From Candidatus Pacearchaeota archaeon (GTDB lineage Archaea > Nanobdellota > Nanobdellia > Pacearchaeales > GW2011-AR1): DNA of 10,384 nucleotides. Where the stretch lies: the NCBI GenBank assembly GCA_017609795.1, contig JAFCDH010000027.1, forward strand, positions 1 through 10,384. Direction: 5' to 3'. The position numbers and the translations under genes are program-made. Shown one piece after another: positions 1 to 7,082 of this stretch. Below the pieces are notes generated by a model. That model did no database searches. It was given only the letters and a program-made list of their open reading frames with translations, and had not been told where the DNA came from. How positions within the stretch are numbered: position 1 is the first letter of the stretch; the number at the start of each line of letters is the position of its first letter.

Positions 1-722
1 TGGTCTAAGTGAGCATGTGAAACTATGATTGCATCTAATTCATTTATTTTAAATTCAGAAACATCTAAATAAGGGAACTTTTCTTTTCCTCTTGCTGCTA
101 TATTGACTCCACAATCTAAAAGAACTTTTGTTTGAGGAGTTTGAAGAAGAAAACAACTTCTTCCAACTTGCCTTCCCCCACCTAAAACAGTAATTCTAAT
201 CCATTCTTCTACTTTTTCAGGATTCCATTCTTTGTAAATTTTATTTCCAACAGAATTTAAGAATCTTTTTCTTGTGTTATTGTTTTGGTAAAGAACTGCA
301 CGAATACTTTCTGTTATCTTGCTTTTAATTGCTGGACTTCTTTGAACTTGAGGCACCCATAAACACTCTTCTTTAATTTCTTTTAAAATTGAACCAGATT
401 TTCCAATAACAAGTCCTGGTCTTTTCGCTTCAATAACTACTATGCTTCTTTGTGGGTCAAATAAAATATCACTTAATCCTGCATCATCTGGAATTATTTT
501 TTTGATTATCTTTTCAGTTTCTTCTTGTGTTTTTAATAATTTGGGGTCTGCTCTTAATTCAACTCTTTTTTTAAATTTATTAACTATTTCTTTTATTTTT
601 CCTTGATTATCTTTAAAAAACTCTATATCATTTGTATAAAGAACTATATTCGCTCCTTCAAAGTTTGCACTAGTCATAACTTTTGGCAAGTCTTTTTGTA
701 TGTCTTTTAATATATCTGGCAT
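1..722 (-). CDS. aCPSF1: aCPSF1, KH-domain beta-CASP ribonuclease (N-terminal 240 residues, cut by window edge)
   Basis: Archaeal CPSF73-like nuclease. The family cleaves transcripts at U-rich 3' ends and acts as the general transcription termination factor (also called FttA). The reading frame runs from an ATG at 720-722 to the left edge. Residues about 1-75 form the N-terminal KH-type region. A second KH domain follows, with its GKSG loop at about 107-110. From about 176 the metallo-beta-lactamase fold begins (ITVLGGGRQVG, then LLDCG at 201-205). The frame leaves the window inside SHAHLD(H), the zinc-binding motif 2. The beta-CASP domain is outside the window, so catalytic completeness cannot be judged. 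The start is preceded by CCAAAAA and no ribosome binding site, like its neighbours. Domain order makes this assignment very secure; the bacterial-type RNase J family lacks the KH region. Confidence 0.95.
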   Translation of the reverse strand, partial: MPDILKDIQKDLPKVMTSANFEGANIVLYTNDIEFFKDNQGKIKEIVNKFKKRVELRADPKLLKTQEETEKIIKKIIPDDAGLSDILFDPQRSIVVIEAKRPGLVIGKSGSILKEIKEECLWVPQVQRSPAIKSKITESIRAVLYQNNNTRKRFLNSVGNKIYKEWNPEKVEEWIRITVLGGGRQVGRSCFLLQTPQTKVLLDCGVNIAARGKEKFPYLDVSEFKINELDAIIVSHAHLD

Positions 723-747
723 TTTTTGGTTTTTAACCTATATCTTA

Positions 748-831
748 CAAGCTCAATCAAGAGAAATTATCTGAGTTTTCAAAGCTTAATCTGCTCATCA
801 GCTCAGCTTGATTATTCATTAAGATATTAGT
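748..831 (-). repeat. Intergenic element copy 1
   Basis: One of about seven diverged copies of an intergenic element in this window. Read on the minus strand it starts ACTAATATCTTAATGAATAA, continues through a GATGAG stretch to AGATTAAGCTTTGAA, and ends in a segment containing CTCTTGATTGAGCTT. The blocks CTTAAT and ATTAAG about 30 bases apart can pair. It lies downstream of psmB and upstream of aCPSF1, in sense with both. Whether it is an RNA, a 3'-UTR element or a DNA repeat is unknown. Confidence 0.5.
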
Positions 832-931
832 TATTAATTTAGATTTAGTTTTTTCACACACTTCGAGTTTTTATTTTATTTTTATTACTTAACTCAAAGC
901 ATTCGTCACCCCTTTTTTTTATTGAATATAA

Positions 932-1600
932 TTAAGCTGCTTTTCTGTCTGTATATTGTGGAATTATTTCTTGTTCTATTACTTGTTTTATTCCATCTTT
1001 TGTTATTGTAAATATATCTAAACCATAACCGCTTCCAACATCTCTTTGTGTTGAAGATTTTAAGGCCTCTATTGCTAATTCAATTCCTTCTTCTATTGTT
1101 AAATCTTTTTTATATTGTCTTTCTAATAATCCTAAAACATATGGCATACCTGAACCAAAATTAGCATCATAGTCTTCAACTTTTAAAACACTTCCAGATG
1201 GCTCTATTGAATAAAGCTCTGTTGTTCCATCTTCATTAAATCCTCCAATCAAAGTTCCTACAATAGAAGGAATCATAGAAGGTTGCCTAATATTTCTAAA
1301 AGTAATCATTGCTACAAGATTCGCAGCTTCTTTTACAGTTGGTCTTTTTTTTGATTTTAATTCTTTTAATCTTAATTCTGCGTTTATTAATTTAGTTAAC
1401 ATTAATGCATCTGCTAAACTGCCAGTCCAAGAAACAACAAGATAATCATTTATTTGGCTCGCCTTTCTAAAATTTTTAACCATAACTATATTTCCTGCAG
1501 TAACTTGTCTATCTGCAGCCATGACTATCCCATCTTTACAAGTAATACCTATTACAGTTGTACCTGTTTTAAGAATACTGTTTTTTAATTCTGCATCCAT
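932..1600 (-). CDS. psmB: Proteasome subunit beta
   Basis: Catalytic beta subunit of the archaeal 20S proteasome, an N-terminal threonine hydrolase that degrades unfolded cytoplasmic proteins inside the alpha7-beta7-beta7-alpha7 barrel. A 13-residue propeptide ends in KTG, and autocleavage before TTVIGI exposes Thr14 as Thr1. With that numbering Asp17 (AAD) and Lys33 (FRK) are present, as is the late RDVGSG motif at about 186-191 that supports the active site. At 222 aa it has normal family length. The ATG at 1600 gives the expected short propeptide, and no better start lies upstream. It stands alone, without an alpha subunit or PAN ATPase nearby. A TATA-like sequence about 20 bases upstream suggests a transcript with almost no leader. 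Identification is secure. Confidence 0.97.
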   Translation of the reverse strand: MDAELKNSILKTGTTVIGITCKDGIVMAADRQVTAGNIVMVKNFRKASQINDYLVVSWTGSLADALMLTKLINAELRLKELKSKKRPTVKEAANLVAMITFRNIRQPSMIPSIVGTLIGGFNEDGTTELYSIEPSGSVLKVEDYDANFGSGMPYVLGLLERQYKKDLTIEEGIELAIEALKSSTQRDVGSGYGLDIFTITKDGIKQVIEQEIIPQYTDRKAA

Positions 1601-1613
1601 TTTTAATATTAAG

Positions 1614-1625
1614 TTTTAAAAATAT
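1614..1625 (-). promoter_or_regulatory. Putative psmB TATA box
   Basis: Read on the minus strand, ATATTTTTAAAA is centred about 20 bases before the psmB ATG, similar to TATA-like boxes before other genes here. The region is very AT-rich, so the exact box is uncertain. A second candidate, TTATAAATT, lies near 1651-1659. Confidence 0.35.
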
Positions 1626-1691
1626 GTTTTAATTCTGTAATTCTTCTTAGAATTTATAATATTATGTTGTGGTGGGGGTTTATAAATGTTT

Positions 1692-3743
1692 TTATACCCC
1701 AACTCTTGTTATCCCACCTTCCTTTGAAAACCTAATTATACTATCTACAAATCCTTCTATTTTAGGTTCATGGGAGACTAAAATTAATTGTTCTGTATTT
1801 AATTGAGATAAAACATCTCTCATTTTATCTAATTGTTGAGCTGAAAATCCATCAGTAGGCTCATCAAGAATTACTAAATTTCTTGTTTTTATGTTGCTAA
1901 GCAAAGAATTAATGACTTGATTTAATGAAAGTCTATATGCAAGAGCTATTGCAGTTCTTTCTCCTCCTGAAAGAAAAGAATAATCTAATTCATAATCTTG
2001 TTGTTCAATAATAGGAGAAAAATCTTCGTCAAGTTTTGCTGATAAAGAATCTGAAACTAAAATTGCAAACCATTTTGAAAAAAGTTGTGAAAATTCTTGT
2101 TTTAAAGTTAACATAACTTGTCTTTCTGTAAATAAAATAAGATGGAGGAACTTCTCTGAAATCCAGTATTCTACTTCTTTTATTTTTTCTGTTTTTTCTT
2201 TTAATCTTTCTTTTTCTTTTATTTCTTTTTGTTTTTCTTTTATCTGCTGTTCTGAGAATTGAATTTCTTTATTTATTTCTGCTTTCTTAATCTCTGCTTG
2301 ATTTTCTTTTTGTTTTGCATCTCTTAATTCCTTATCTCTTTCTTCAAAAACTTTATCATACTTTTTATATTCTAATATTGATTTTTCAATTGTTTCAACA
2401 TGTTTTTTTAACATTTCTAAATCCTTAGAAATCGTTTGTTTTTGCTTTTCTATTTCATTTATTCTCTGTTCTTTTTCTATAAGATTTTCTGATTTAATTT
2501 TTAAAAGTTCTAATTCTGATTTCTTCTTTTTAAAATCTTCAAGAGCTTTTTTAGTTATATTTATTTGTTCTGTTAATTGCTTCTTTTTTGAGAACAGATT
2601 AGTAAGATTGTTTTGAATTATCTGGACTTCTTGATTTACTTTTGTAAAAATATTATCTTTATATTCTTCTGAAACATTTTGAAGGCAAGTTGGACATTTT
2701 TGTAATTTAGAAATTTTGTTTTTAAGAGTTTCTGACTCTATTTTTTTAGACTCTTGTGAGTTTATTTTACTGATAATCTGAATATATTCTTTTTGCAAAT
2801 CTTCTTGTTTACCTTGTTGAAATTTTATTCTTTGATTTAAAGAATCAAAGTCTTGTTCATTAAAAGAGATTTTTTTAGCTTCTTTAATCTGAATTGTTAA
2901 GGTCTTAATATTATTTTCTAAAGTTGTAATTTGTTGAGTTTTTTCAGAGATAAGTATATCTGAAGTCTTTTTTTCATTTTCAAGGACTTTTTTCTCGTTT
3001 ATTTTTTCTTGGATTTCCTCTAATGATTTTTCTTTTTTAAGACAAAACTCAATTGCTTGTTTATGATTTTCTATAGTTTGTTCTTGTTTTTGTTTTAAAT
3101 CAATTAAATCTTGGTCTTTTTGTTCTAATAATTTTTTATGTTCTTCTAAATCATAAATTATCCCTTGATTAATTCTTATTTTTTCCCTAAGTTTTGAATT
3201 TAAAAGAACTGCATTTTCTTGTATTCTTTTATATTTATCAATTCCAAAAACATGTCTTAATGTATTAAGCCTTATATCTCCTGGCTCTAAAATTATCTGC
3301 TTCATTTCTTCCTGAGGAGTATAAACTGTAAATTTATAGAGGAGGTTTGTTTTTTTAGTAAATTCAGATGGATAATTTAGTAATTTAAGAATTTTATTTT
3401 TAATTTCAGTAATGCTTCCTTCAAATTTTTCATTTTCTATTGTTATTGTAGCATAATCTTGAGAAACTGATTTTTTTCCTCTTTTTAATACTCTTTCTAT
3501 GATTATGTCTTTTCCTTCTATTTCAAATTCAAGAATAACTTTTGCTTTGTTTGCTCCTGCCCTTAATAAAGAAGTTCCTTTTTGACTTGGTTGTAATCCA
3601 AATAATGCAAATTCAATAGCTAAAAGAATTGTTGTTTTTCCTGAACCAATATCTCCTGAAAGAAGAGTTGAACCTTTAGGAAAATCTATTTCTTGTTTTT
3701 CATAACTTCTTAAGTTTTCTATTTGTAGTTTTTTTAGGATCAT
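1692..3743 (-). CDS. rad50: DNA double-strand break repair ATPase Rad50
   Basis: ABC/SMC-type ATPase partner of Mre11; the complex tethers and processes DNA ends. In order: Walker A GDIGSGKT (30-37), a Q-loop region around YTPQEE (141-146), a first coiled coil from about 175, the zinc hook CPTC (350-353) that dimerises two Rad50 molecules through Zn, the returning coiled coil to about 525, signature LSGGER (591-596), Walker B LVILDEPTDG (623-632) and the H-loop VSHE (656-659). All catalytic elements are intact. At 683 aa it is clearly shorter than typical archaeal Rad50 (about 850-900 aa); the loss is in the coiled-coil arms. The start MILKKLQIENLRSYE fits the family N terminus. mre11 lies upstream on the same strand, 249 bases away, so rad50 may have its own leader. 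No herA or nurA is seen in the window. Confidence 0.97.
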   Translation of the reverse strand: MILKKLQIENLRSYEKQEIDFPKGSTLLSGDIGSGKTTILLAIEFALFGLQPSQKGTSLLRAGANKAKVILEFEIEGKDIIIERVLKRGKKSVSQDYATITIENEKFEGSITEIKNKILKLLNYPSEFTKKTNLLYKFTVYTPQEEMKQIILEPGDIRLNTLRHVFGIDKYKRIQENAVLLNSKLREKIRINQGIIYDLEEHKKLLEQKDQDLIDLKQKQEQTIENHKQAIEFCLKKEKSLEEIQEKINEKKVLENEKKTSDILISEKTQQITTLENNIKTLTIQIKEAKKISFNEQDFDSLNQRIKFQQGKQEDLQKEYIQIISKINSQESKKIESETLKNKISKLQKCPTCLQNVSEEYKDNIFTKVNQEVQIIQNNLTNLFSKKKQLTEQINITKKALEDFKKKKSELELLKIKSENLIEKEQRINEIEKQKQTISKDLEMLKKHVETIEKSILEYKKYDKVFEERDKELRDAKQKENQAEIKKAEINKEIQFSEQQIKEKQKEIKEKERLKEKTEKIKEVEYWISEKFLHLILFTERQVMLTLKQEFSQLFSKWFAILVSDSLSAKLDEDFSPIIEQQDYELDYSFLSGGERTAIALAYRLSLNQVINSLLSNIKTRNLVILDEPTDGFSAQQLDKMRDVLSQLNTEQLILVSHEPKIEGFVDSIIRFSKEGGITRVGV

Positions 3744-3750
3744 TTCGTAT

Positions 3751-3809
3751 GAAAACCAATGGTTTTCCTAACAAGTCACCTTTCCTTTGTTAGCAACCTT
3801 TGGTTGTTA
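3751..3809 (-). promoter_or_regulatory. Two hairpins and a Shine-Dalgarno-like site ahead of rad50
   Basis: Seven bases upstream of the rad50 ATG lies a perfect inverted repeat, GAAAACCA-A-TGGTTTTC (3751-3767). Behind it is a Shine-Dalgarno-like AGGTGA (minus strand, 3776-3781), about 32 bases from the start, too far for normal use unless the hairpin folds out the space between. A second hairpin with stem CAACC/GGTTG and loop TTT (plus-strand reading) covers 3791-3809. Together they suggest a structured rad50 leader or a processing or termination site after mre11. The fold is visible in the sequence; the function is inferred. Confidence 0.4.
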
Positions 3810-3888
3810 TTTTTTGTTTTATTTATCTATATCTTTATGGAACTTTAAGATTTGGAGATGAGTTACTTATCTTTGTGTAATTTGTTTA

Positions 3889-3978
3889 GCTTAATCAAGA
3901 GGGATTATTTGATGGGTTTATCTTGAAATAGAGCTTAATCTCAGTTGGGCATCTCATTATATTTTATAAGATATTAGT
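3889..3978 (-). repeat. Intergenic element copy 2
   Basis: Minus-strand reading: ACTAATATCTTATAAAATAT, then AATGAGATGCCC, then CTGAGATTAAGCTC, ending in CCCTCTTGATTAAGCT. It aligns along its length with copy 1, and its first half aligns closely with copy 5. It lies downstream of mre11 and upstream of rad50, in sense with both. Confidence 0.5.
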
Positions 3979-3992
3979 TTAATTGTTTTTTA

Positions 3993-5174
3993 TCACAACT
4001 CCATTTTCAGAACTTTTTCCAATTCTGAAAATAATCTTGATTCAAAAATAGCTGTTTTTTCTCCTTCTTGTTTTTCCTTATTTAAAACACTCATTAATGG
4101 GAAAATTAATTCATTTAAATCAGAAGGATTTTCTTTTTCATATTTTTCAACTAAAACTTCTTCTACTTTTTCCATTTCATTTGCCTGTAGTTTTATTTTA
4201 ATTTCTTGTTTTTCTGCTTCTAATTTAGCTGTGTTTTTTAAAAAAGAATAAACTCCTACTTTTTCTAAATACTCTTGAATTTCTTGAAACTTAATATCAG
4301 AAACTTTTCCTTTTTTCAAATTGCCACTAACTCTTAATAAAACTATTTTGTCTTTTAAATTTCTTTTTTCTAATTCTTGAATAATTTTTTGAGTTCCAGT
4401 TAAAGCATCTTCTAATTCTATTTTTATTGATTCAACCTCTTTTAGATTGATTTCTTTTTTTGTTATTTTAGTATAACCAACTACATCAATTATGTAGAAA
4501 CTTCCTTGTTTTATTTCTTCTAATTCTTTAAAATTATTAGGAAAAGTTGGGCCTCCGTAAATCACTGGTTTGTTATTTATTTCTTGTTCAAAATCTACAT
4601 GAATATGCCCTAAAGCATAATAATCTGCTTTTGGCATTTTATCTAAATCAACTGATTCTATTGGAAGATTTCCTTTAACTTCTGTTATTGTTGTGTGTAG
4701 CATTAAAATTCTGAAATTTTCTTGATAAGATTCATTTATTTTTATCTTACTTAATTCTTGAACTTCTAACCCTGATTTTTTTCCAGGATACCCATAGATA
4801 TAATAAGATTTATAAATGATTGGTTTTAAGATTATTTCATTTTGTTTTTCTTCATACTTGCAGATTTCACAAAAGCCTGCTTTTTCTAAAACATCTAAGA
4901 AAGTTTTTCCTGAGACAGAATAATCATGACTTCCTGCTATAATATAAGATTTTATTCCTTCATCTTTTAGTTTTCTAAATTCTGCAAAGGTTTCTTTTAA
5001 AATTTCTATTGCTGGAAAAGGGCTATCAAATAAATCTCCTGAGAAAAGAATAAATTCCACTTTTTCTTTTATACAAGCTTTTATTGCAACTTTGAATGAT
5101 TCTAAATTTAGTTCTTGAAGCTCTGGCTGTCTCCAGCTTCCTAAATGACAGTCTGCTAAATGAGCGAATTTCAT
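3993..5174 (-). CDS. mre11: DNA double-strand break repair nuclease Mre11
   Basis: Manganese-dependent phosphoesterase-type nuclease that works with Rad50 in resecting DNA ends. Numbering from the chosen start: motif I DCH (Asp8, His10), motif II SGDLFD (Asp47), motif III GSHD (81-84), His160 in LHTTIT, and GHIH (His190, His192). The capping domain and a Lys/Glu-rich C terminus, which should bind the base of the Rad50 coil, follow. In motif III the usual Asn of GNHD is Ser; a GSHD variant may occur in other archaeal homologues, but I cannot check this. The frame is open for 16 more codons, to an ATG at 5222. I chose the ATG at 5174 because MKFAHLADCHLG is the normal family N terminus and the TATA box at 5201-5210 would fall inside the longer version. 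Length 393 aa. Confidence 0.95.
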   Translation of the reverse strand: MKFAHLADCHLGSWRQPELQELNLESFKVAIKACIKEKVEFILFSGDLFDSPFPAIEILKETFAEFRKLKDEGIKSYIIAGSHDYSVSGKTFLDVLEKAGFCEICKYEEKQNEIILKPIIYKSYYIYGYPGKKSGLEVQELSKIKINESYQENFRILMLHTTITEVKGNLPIESVDLDKMPKADYYALGHIHVDFEQEINNKPVIYGGPTFPNNFKELEEIKQGSFYIIDVVGYTKITKKEINLKEVESIKIELEDALTGTQKIIQELEKRNLKDKIVLLRVSGNLKKGKVSDIKFQEIQEYLEKVGVYSFLKNTAKLEAEKQEIKIKLQANEMEKVEEVLVEKYEKENPSDLNELIFPLMSVLNKEKQEGEKTAIFESRLFSELEKVLKMEL

Positions 5175-5194
5175 GCTAAAAAATGAAATTCGCT
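5163..5194. promoter_or_regulatory. 12-bp inverted repeat over the mre11 start codon
   Basis: AGCGAATTTCAT (5163-5174) and ATGAAATTCGCT (5183-5194) are perfect inverted arms around the 8-base spacer GCTAAAAA. One arm is the first four codons of mre11. The other sits between the start codon and the TATA box at 5201-5210. It could be a repressor operator or an mRNA hairpin that hides the start codon. The symmetry is certain; the role is inferred. Confidence 0.55.
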
Positions 5195-5200
5195 TGGGGT

Positions 5201-5210
5201 TATAAAAATA
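5201..5210 (-). promoter_or_regulatory. mre11 TATA box
   Basis: TATAAAAATA on the plus strand reads TATTTTTATA on the coding strand. It is centred about 31 bases upstream of the mre11 ATG at 5174, which fits a transcript starting at or a few bases before the start codon. Confidence 0.6.
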
Positions 5211-5312
5211 ATTGTGATACAAGAGATATTGTAGAAATAATGGTTTTGTAAAGATGTATTTATTATATAAAAAGCTTTCTTAAGCTTTAAAAAGCCTTGG
5301 AATTTTTAAGCA

Positions 5313-5322
5313 TTTATAAATA
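5313..5322 (+). promoter_or_regulatory. TATA box of the small acidic ORF
   Basis: TTTATAAATA is a good archaeal TATA box. Transcription would start near 5343, giving a leader of about 37 bases that carries the Shine-Dalgarno sequence before the ATG at 5380. Confidence 0.5.
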
Positions 5323-5364
5323 TTTCGCAGTGCTTTTAAAGTGTTTTGAATAGGCTTATCTTAC

Positions 5365-5373
5365 AAGGAGGAG
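5365..5373 (+). promoter_or_regulatory. Strong Shine-Dalgarno sequence
   Basis: AAGGAGGAG ends six bases before the ATG at 5380, close to a perfect match to the archaeal 16S rRNA 3' end. It stands out because no other gene in the window has a well-placed ribosome binding site; the others start in A-rich context soon after a TATA box. It is the main reason for calling the tiny ORF behind it. Confidence 0.55.
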
Positions 5374-5379
5374 CTTAAA

Positions 5380-5427
5380 ATGGAAGAGACAGAAGAAAAA
5401 GAAGAAAAAGAAGAAGACGAAGAATAA
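5380..5427 (+). CDS. Putative 15-residue acidic microprotein
   Basis: The ORF encodes MEETEEKEEKEEDEE and stops with TAA. Eleven of its 15 residues are Glu or Asp. An in-frame stop at 5347-5349 rules out a longer N-terminal version. It is supported by an upstream TATA box, a strong Shine-Dalgarno sequence at proper spacing, and a T-rich tract just after the stop, so it looks like a complete small transcription unit. I recognise no family. Against a peptide role, the coding sequence is a purine tract, and the following pyrimidine tract is partly complementary to it, so the transcript could be a long hairpin RNA or the peptide could be incidental. It could also be the remnant of a longer acidic protein. 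Confidence 0.4.
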   Translation: MEETEEKEEKEEDEE

Positions 5428-5430
5428 GAT

Positions 5431-5467
5431 TGTTTTTCTGCTTTTTTCTTTTCTTTTTTGTTTTTAT
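5431..5467 (+). terminator. T-rich tract after the small acidic ORF
   Basis: Several runs of four to six T broken by C or G follow the stop codon at 5427. Archaeal termination often uses such U-rich tracts, which are also the kind of site aCPSF1 cuts. The tract is also roughly complementary to the purine-rich ORF (5383-5424) and could pair with it. Confidence 0.45.
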
Positions 5468-5514
5468 TATATTATTGTCTATTTTATTTAACTAGAATTT
5501 TTATAATCTTAAAG

Positions 5515-5590
5515 CTGTGTTATGAGTAGATAAGGCTTTTCATTTCTAACTTAATCTTCTCATCTTTATATCATAATGTTTCAATAAGAT
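5515..5590 (-). repeat. Intergenic element copy 3 (diverged)
   Basis: Minus-strand reading contains ATCTTATTGAAACATTATGA, then AAAGATGAGAAGATTAAGTT, matching the first half of the other copies. It lies between divergent genes. The following bases at about 5604-5620 (TTTTCTTATTGTATTAGTAT) resemble bases at 8639-8657, next to another copy. Confidence 0.4.
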
Positions 5591-5632
5591 GATAGAGTTA
5601 TATTTTCTTATTGTATTAGTATCTCAATTAAC

Positions 5633-5642
5633 CTTTTATATG
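5633..5642 (+). promoter_or_regulatory. Core promoter of the transglutaminase-like gene
   Basis: CTTTTATATG ends 20 bases before the ATG. The same ten bases stand at exactly the same distance before the subtilase gene (9777-9786). The spacing fits a leaderless transcript. Confidence 0.55.
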
Positions 5643-5661
5643 TCTAATTGTTGTTTATATT

Positions 5662-6828
5662 ATGAAAAGAGGAGTAAATATTTTACTTGGAACATGTATA
5701 ATTATTCTTTTAATTTTAATGGTAATTTTGATTTCTGATTTTACAGGAAAAGTTATTGAAGAAACAAAAAAGCAAGTTAGGTTTTATTTTTATGATGAAG
5801 ATTCTGGATGTTTGTTAAATGGTTATGTTTTTAGTGGAAAAAAAGCACTTGGAAAATCTGTTGATGGATTTTTTAATTTAAGTTATGAAAATTATTTAGA
5901 AAATGTTAAAGATTATGAAGGAAAGGAAGAAATTTCTATTTTTGGAGAATTAGGAAGTTGTTTTAATACCCCTGAACTTTTTTTTGATAAATCTTGGATT
6001 ATTCCTGAAATTAAAAAATATCATTTTCCAGGAGAAAATGTATTTGACTTTAAAACAGAAATTAATGTGAATAATCCTTCAAATAGAGAATTACAAGGAT
6101 TTATTCAACCAGAAAAAGTAAGTTTTGAATTAGAAAAAATAAGCACTAATGGAAATAAATTAAATAGTTTATCTGAAATAAATAAATATCTTAATAATAA
6201 GATAAAATATGTTCAGGATTGGAATTTTGAGGAAAAGATAAATTACTGGCAAACTCCTGTAGAAACATTAAATTTAAAACAAGGAGATTGTGAGGATTAT
6301 AGCACAGCTTTGTTATCTTTATTTTTAGCATATGATAGTTCATTAAATTGTTACAATATTGTCTTTGAATCTCATGTAGCTACTTTTTGCCATATTGAAG
6401 ATTATTATGTTTATTATGACCAAGGAAGAACAGAACTTAAAAAAAGAGTAGCTAATATAAATCCAACAAATTCTAAATCTCAACTTGAAAAATTAAATCA
6501 AGAATATTTTGAATATATTAAAGTTAATGGGGATGAGGAAAAACCTTATTATGCTTTTAATGATAATGAGTTTGTAGAGTTTAAAGATGATTTTGTAGAT
6601 TGGCAATACAACCTTGAAAATATAAAGCAGGAGTTTGATTTATTTGAAAATATTAAAGAACAAGTTATTGAAAATACAAAAGATTTATCTGATTCCTGGG
6701 AACAAGGAGAATTAGGAACTCAAACAATCTCCTTACCTAGTTCAAAAACATATGGTTTTTTAATCATTGGTTTATTTATTTTGATAATTGTTCTAGTTAT
6801 AATTTTAATAAGATTTAATAGAACATAG
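5662..6828 (+). CDS. Membrane-anchored transglutaminase-like (papain-fold) protein
   Basis: A 388-residue protein with a hydrophobic N-terminal segment (about 7-25) and a C-terminal transmembrane helix (about 364-384) followed by a short basic tail (IRFNRT). The part between is probably extracytoplasmic. The core matches the transglutaminase-like superfamily: WQTPVETLNLKQGDCEDYST puts the nucleophile at Cys210, with His238 (ESHVATF) and Asp253 (YYDQG) at the expected spacing for the triad. A basic and hydrophobic pattern KYVQDWNF before the core is also typical. In microbes such proteins are more often proteases or peptidases than cross-linking enzymes. The substrate is unknown; surface-protein processing is a guess. 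Residues 35-150 are probably a separate domain that I do not recognise. The promoter matches that of the secreted subtilase, hinting at shared control. The start is fixed by the signal segment and TATA spacing. Confidence 0.8.
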   Translation: MKRGVNILLGTCIIILLILMVILISDFTGKVIEETKKQVRFYFYDEDSGCLLNGYVFSGKKALGKSVDGFFNLSYENYLENVKDYEGKEEISIFGELGSCFNTPELFFDKSWIIPEIKKYHFPGENVFDFKTEINVNNPSNRELQGFIQPEKVSFELEKISTNGNKLNSLSEINKYLNNKIKYVQDWNFEEKINYWQTPVETLNLKQGDCEDYSTALLSLFLAYDSSLNCYNIVFESHVATFCHIEDYYVYYDQGRTELKKRVANINPTNSKSQLEKLNQEYFEYIKVNGDEEKPYYAFNDNEFVEFKDDFVDWQYNLENIKQEFDLFENIKEQVIENTKDLSDSWEQGELGTQTISLPSSKTYGFLIIGLFILIIVLVIILIRFNRT

Positions 6829-6877
6829 AAAATCTCTCTCGATTTTCTAGCATCACTAAATTTAAAATTTAGTGATG
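6826..6877 (+). terminator. Tandem hairpins at the end of the transglutaminase-like gene
   Basis: Two inverted repeats follow each other. TAGAAAATC/GATTTTCTA (6826-6834, 6841-6849, loop TCTCTC) begins at the stop codon itself. CATCACTAAATTT/AAATTTAGTGATG (6851-6863, 6865-6877) is nearly continuous. They may mark or protect the mRNA 3' end. No long T run follows, so a bacterial-style terminator is doubtful. Confidence 0.4.
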
Positions 6878-6948
6878 GATAGGTATTTAAATTGAGTTTT
6901 GCAATTTATATTATTAAAAGAGGTTTAATTGGAATATTATATGTTTCC

Positions 6949-7045
6949 TTAGTATCTCTATAAGAATAATGAGATAAAGATGATAAAATTAAGTTTTGAA
7001 TAAAGGATTAAAGAAATTAGATAATATCTCTTAATTGAGCTTGTA
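6949..7045 (+). repeat. Intergenic element copy 4
   Basis: Plus-strand reading: TTAGTATCTCTATAAGAATA, then ATGAGATAAAGATGATAAAA, then TTAAGTTTTG, ending AATATCTCTTAATTGAGCTTG. The end matches copy 1 and the ATGAGAT/GATGA core matches copies 2 and 7. It is in sense with the gene upstream. Confidence 0.45.
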
Positions 7046-7082
7046 GATATCAAAATAATATTAAAAATGAAAAGGGTTTGAA

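Noticed and set aside
748..831. Intergenic elements as standard C/D box guide RNAs
   Set aside because: GATGA and CTGA blocks appear in some copies, but the C, D', C' and D boxes are not in consistent order or spacing across the family.
5175..5222. 16-codon upstream extension of mre11
   Set aside because: The extension has no family similarity and overlaps the TATA box; the protein beginning at 5174 has the standard N terminus.
5183..5251. Short plus-strand ORF starting MKFAW opposite mre11
   Set aside because: Its resemblance to the Mre11 start comes only from the inverted repeat; it has no promoter or ribosome binding site of its own.
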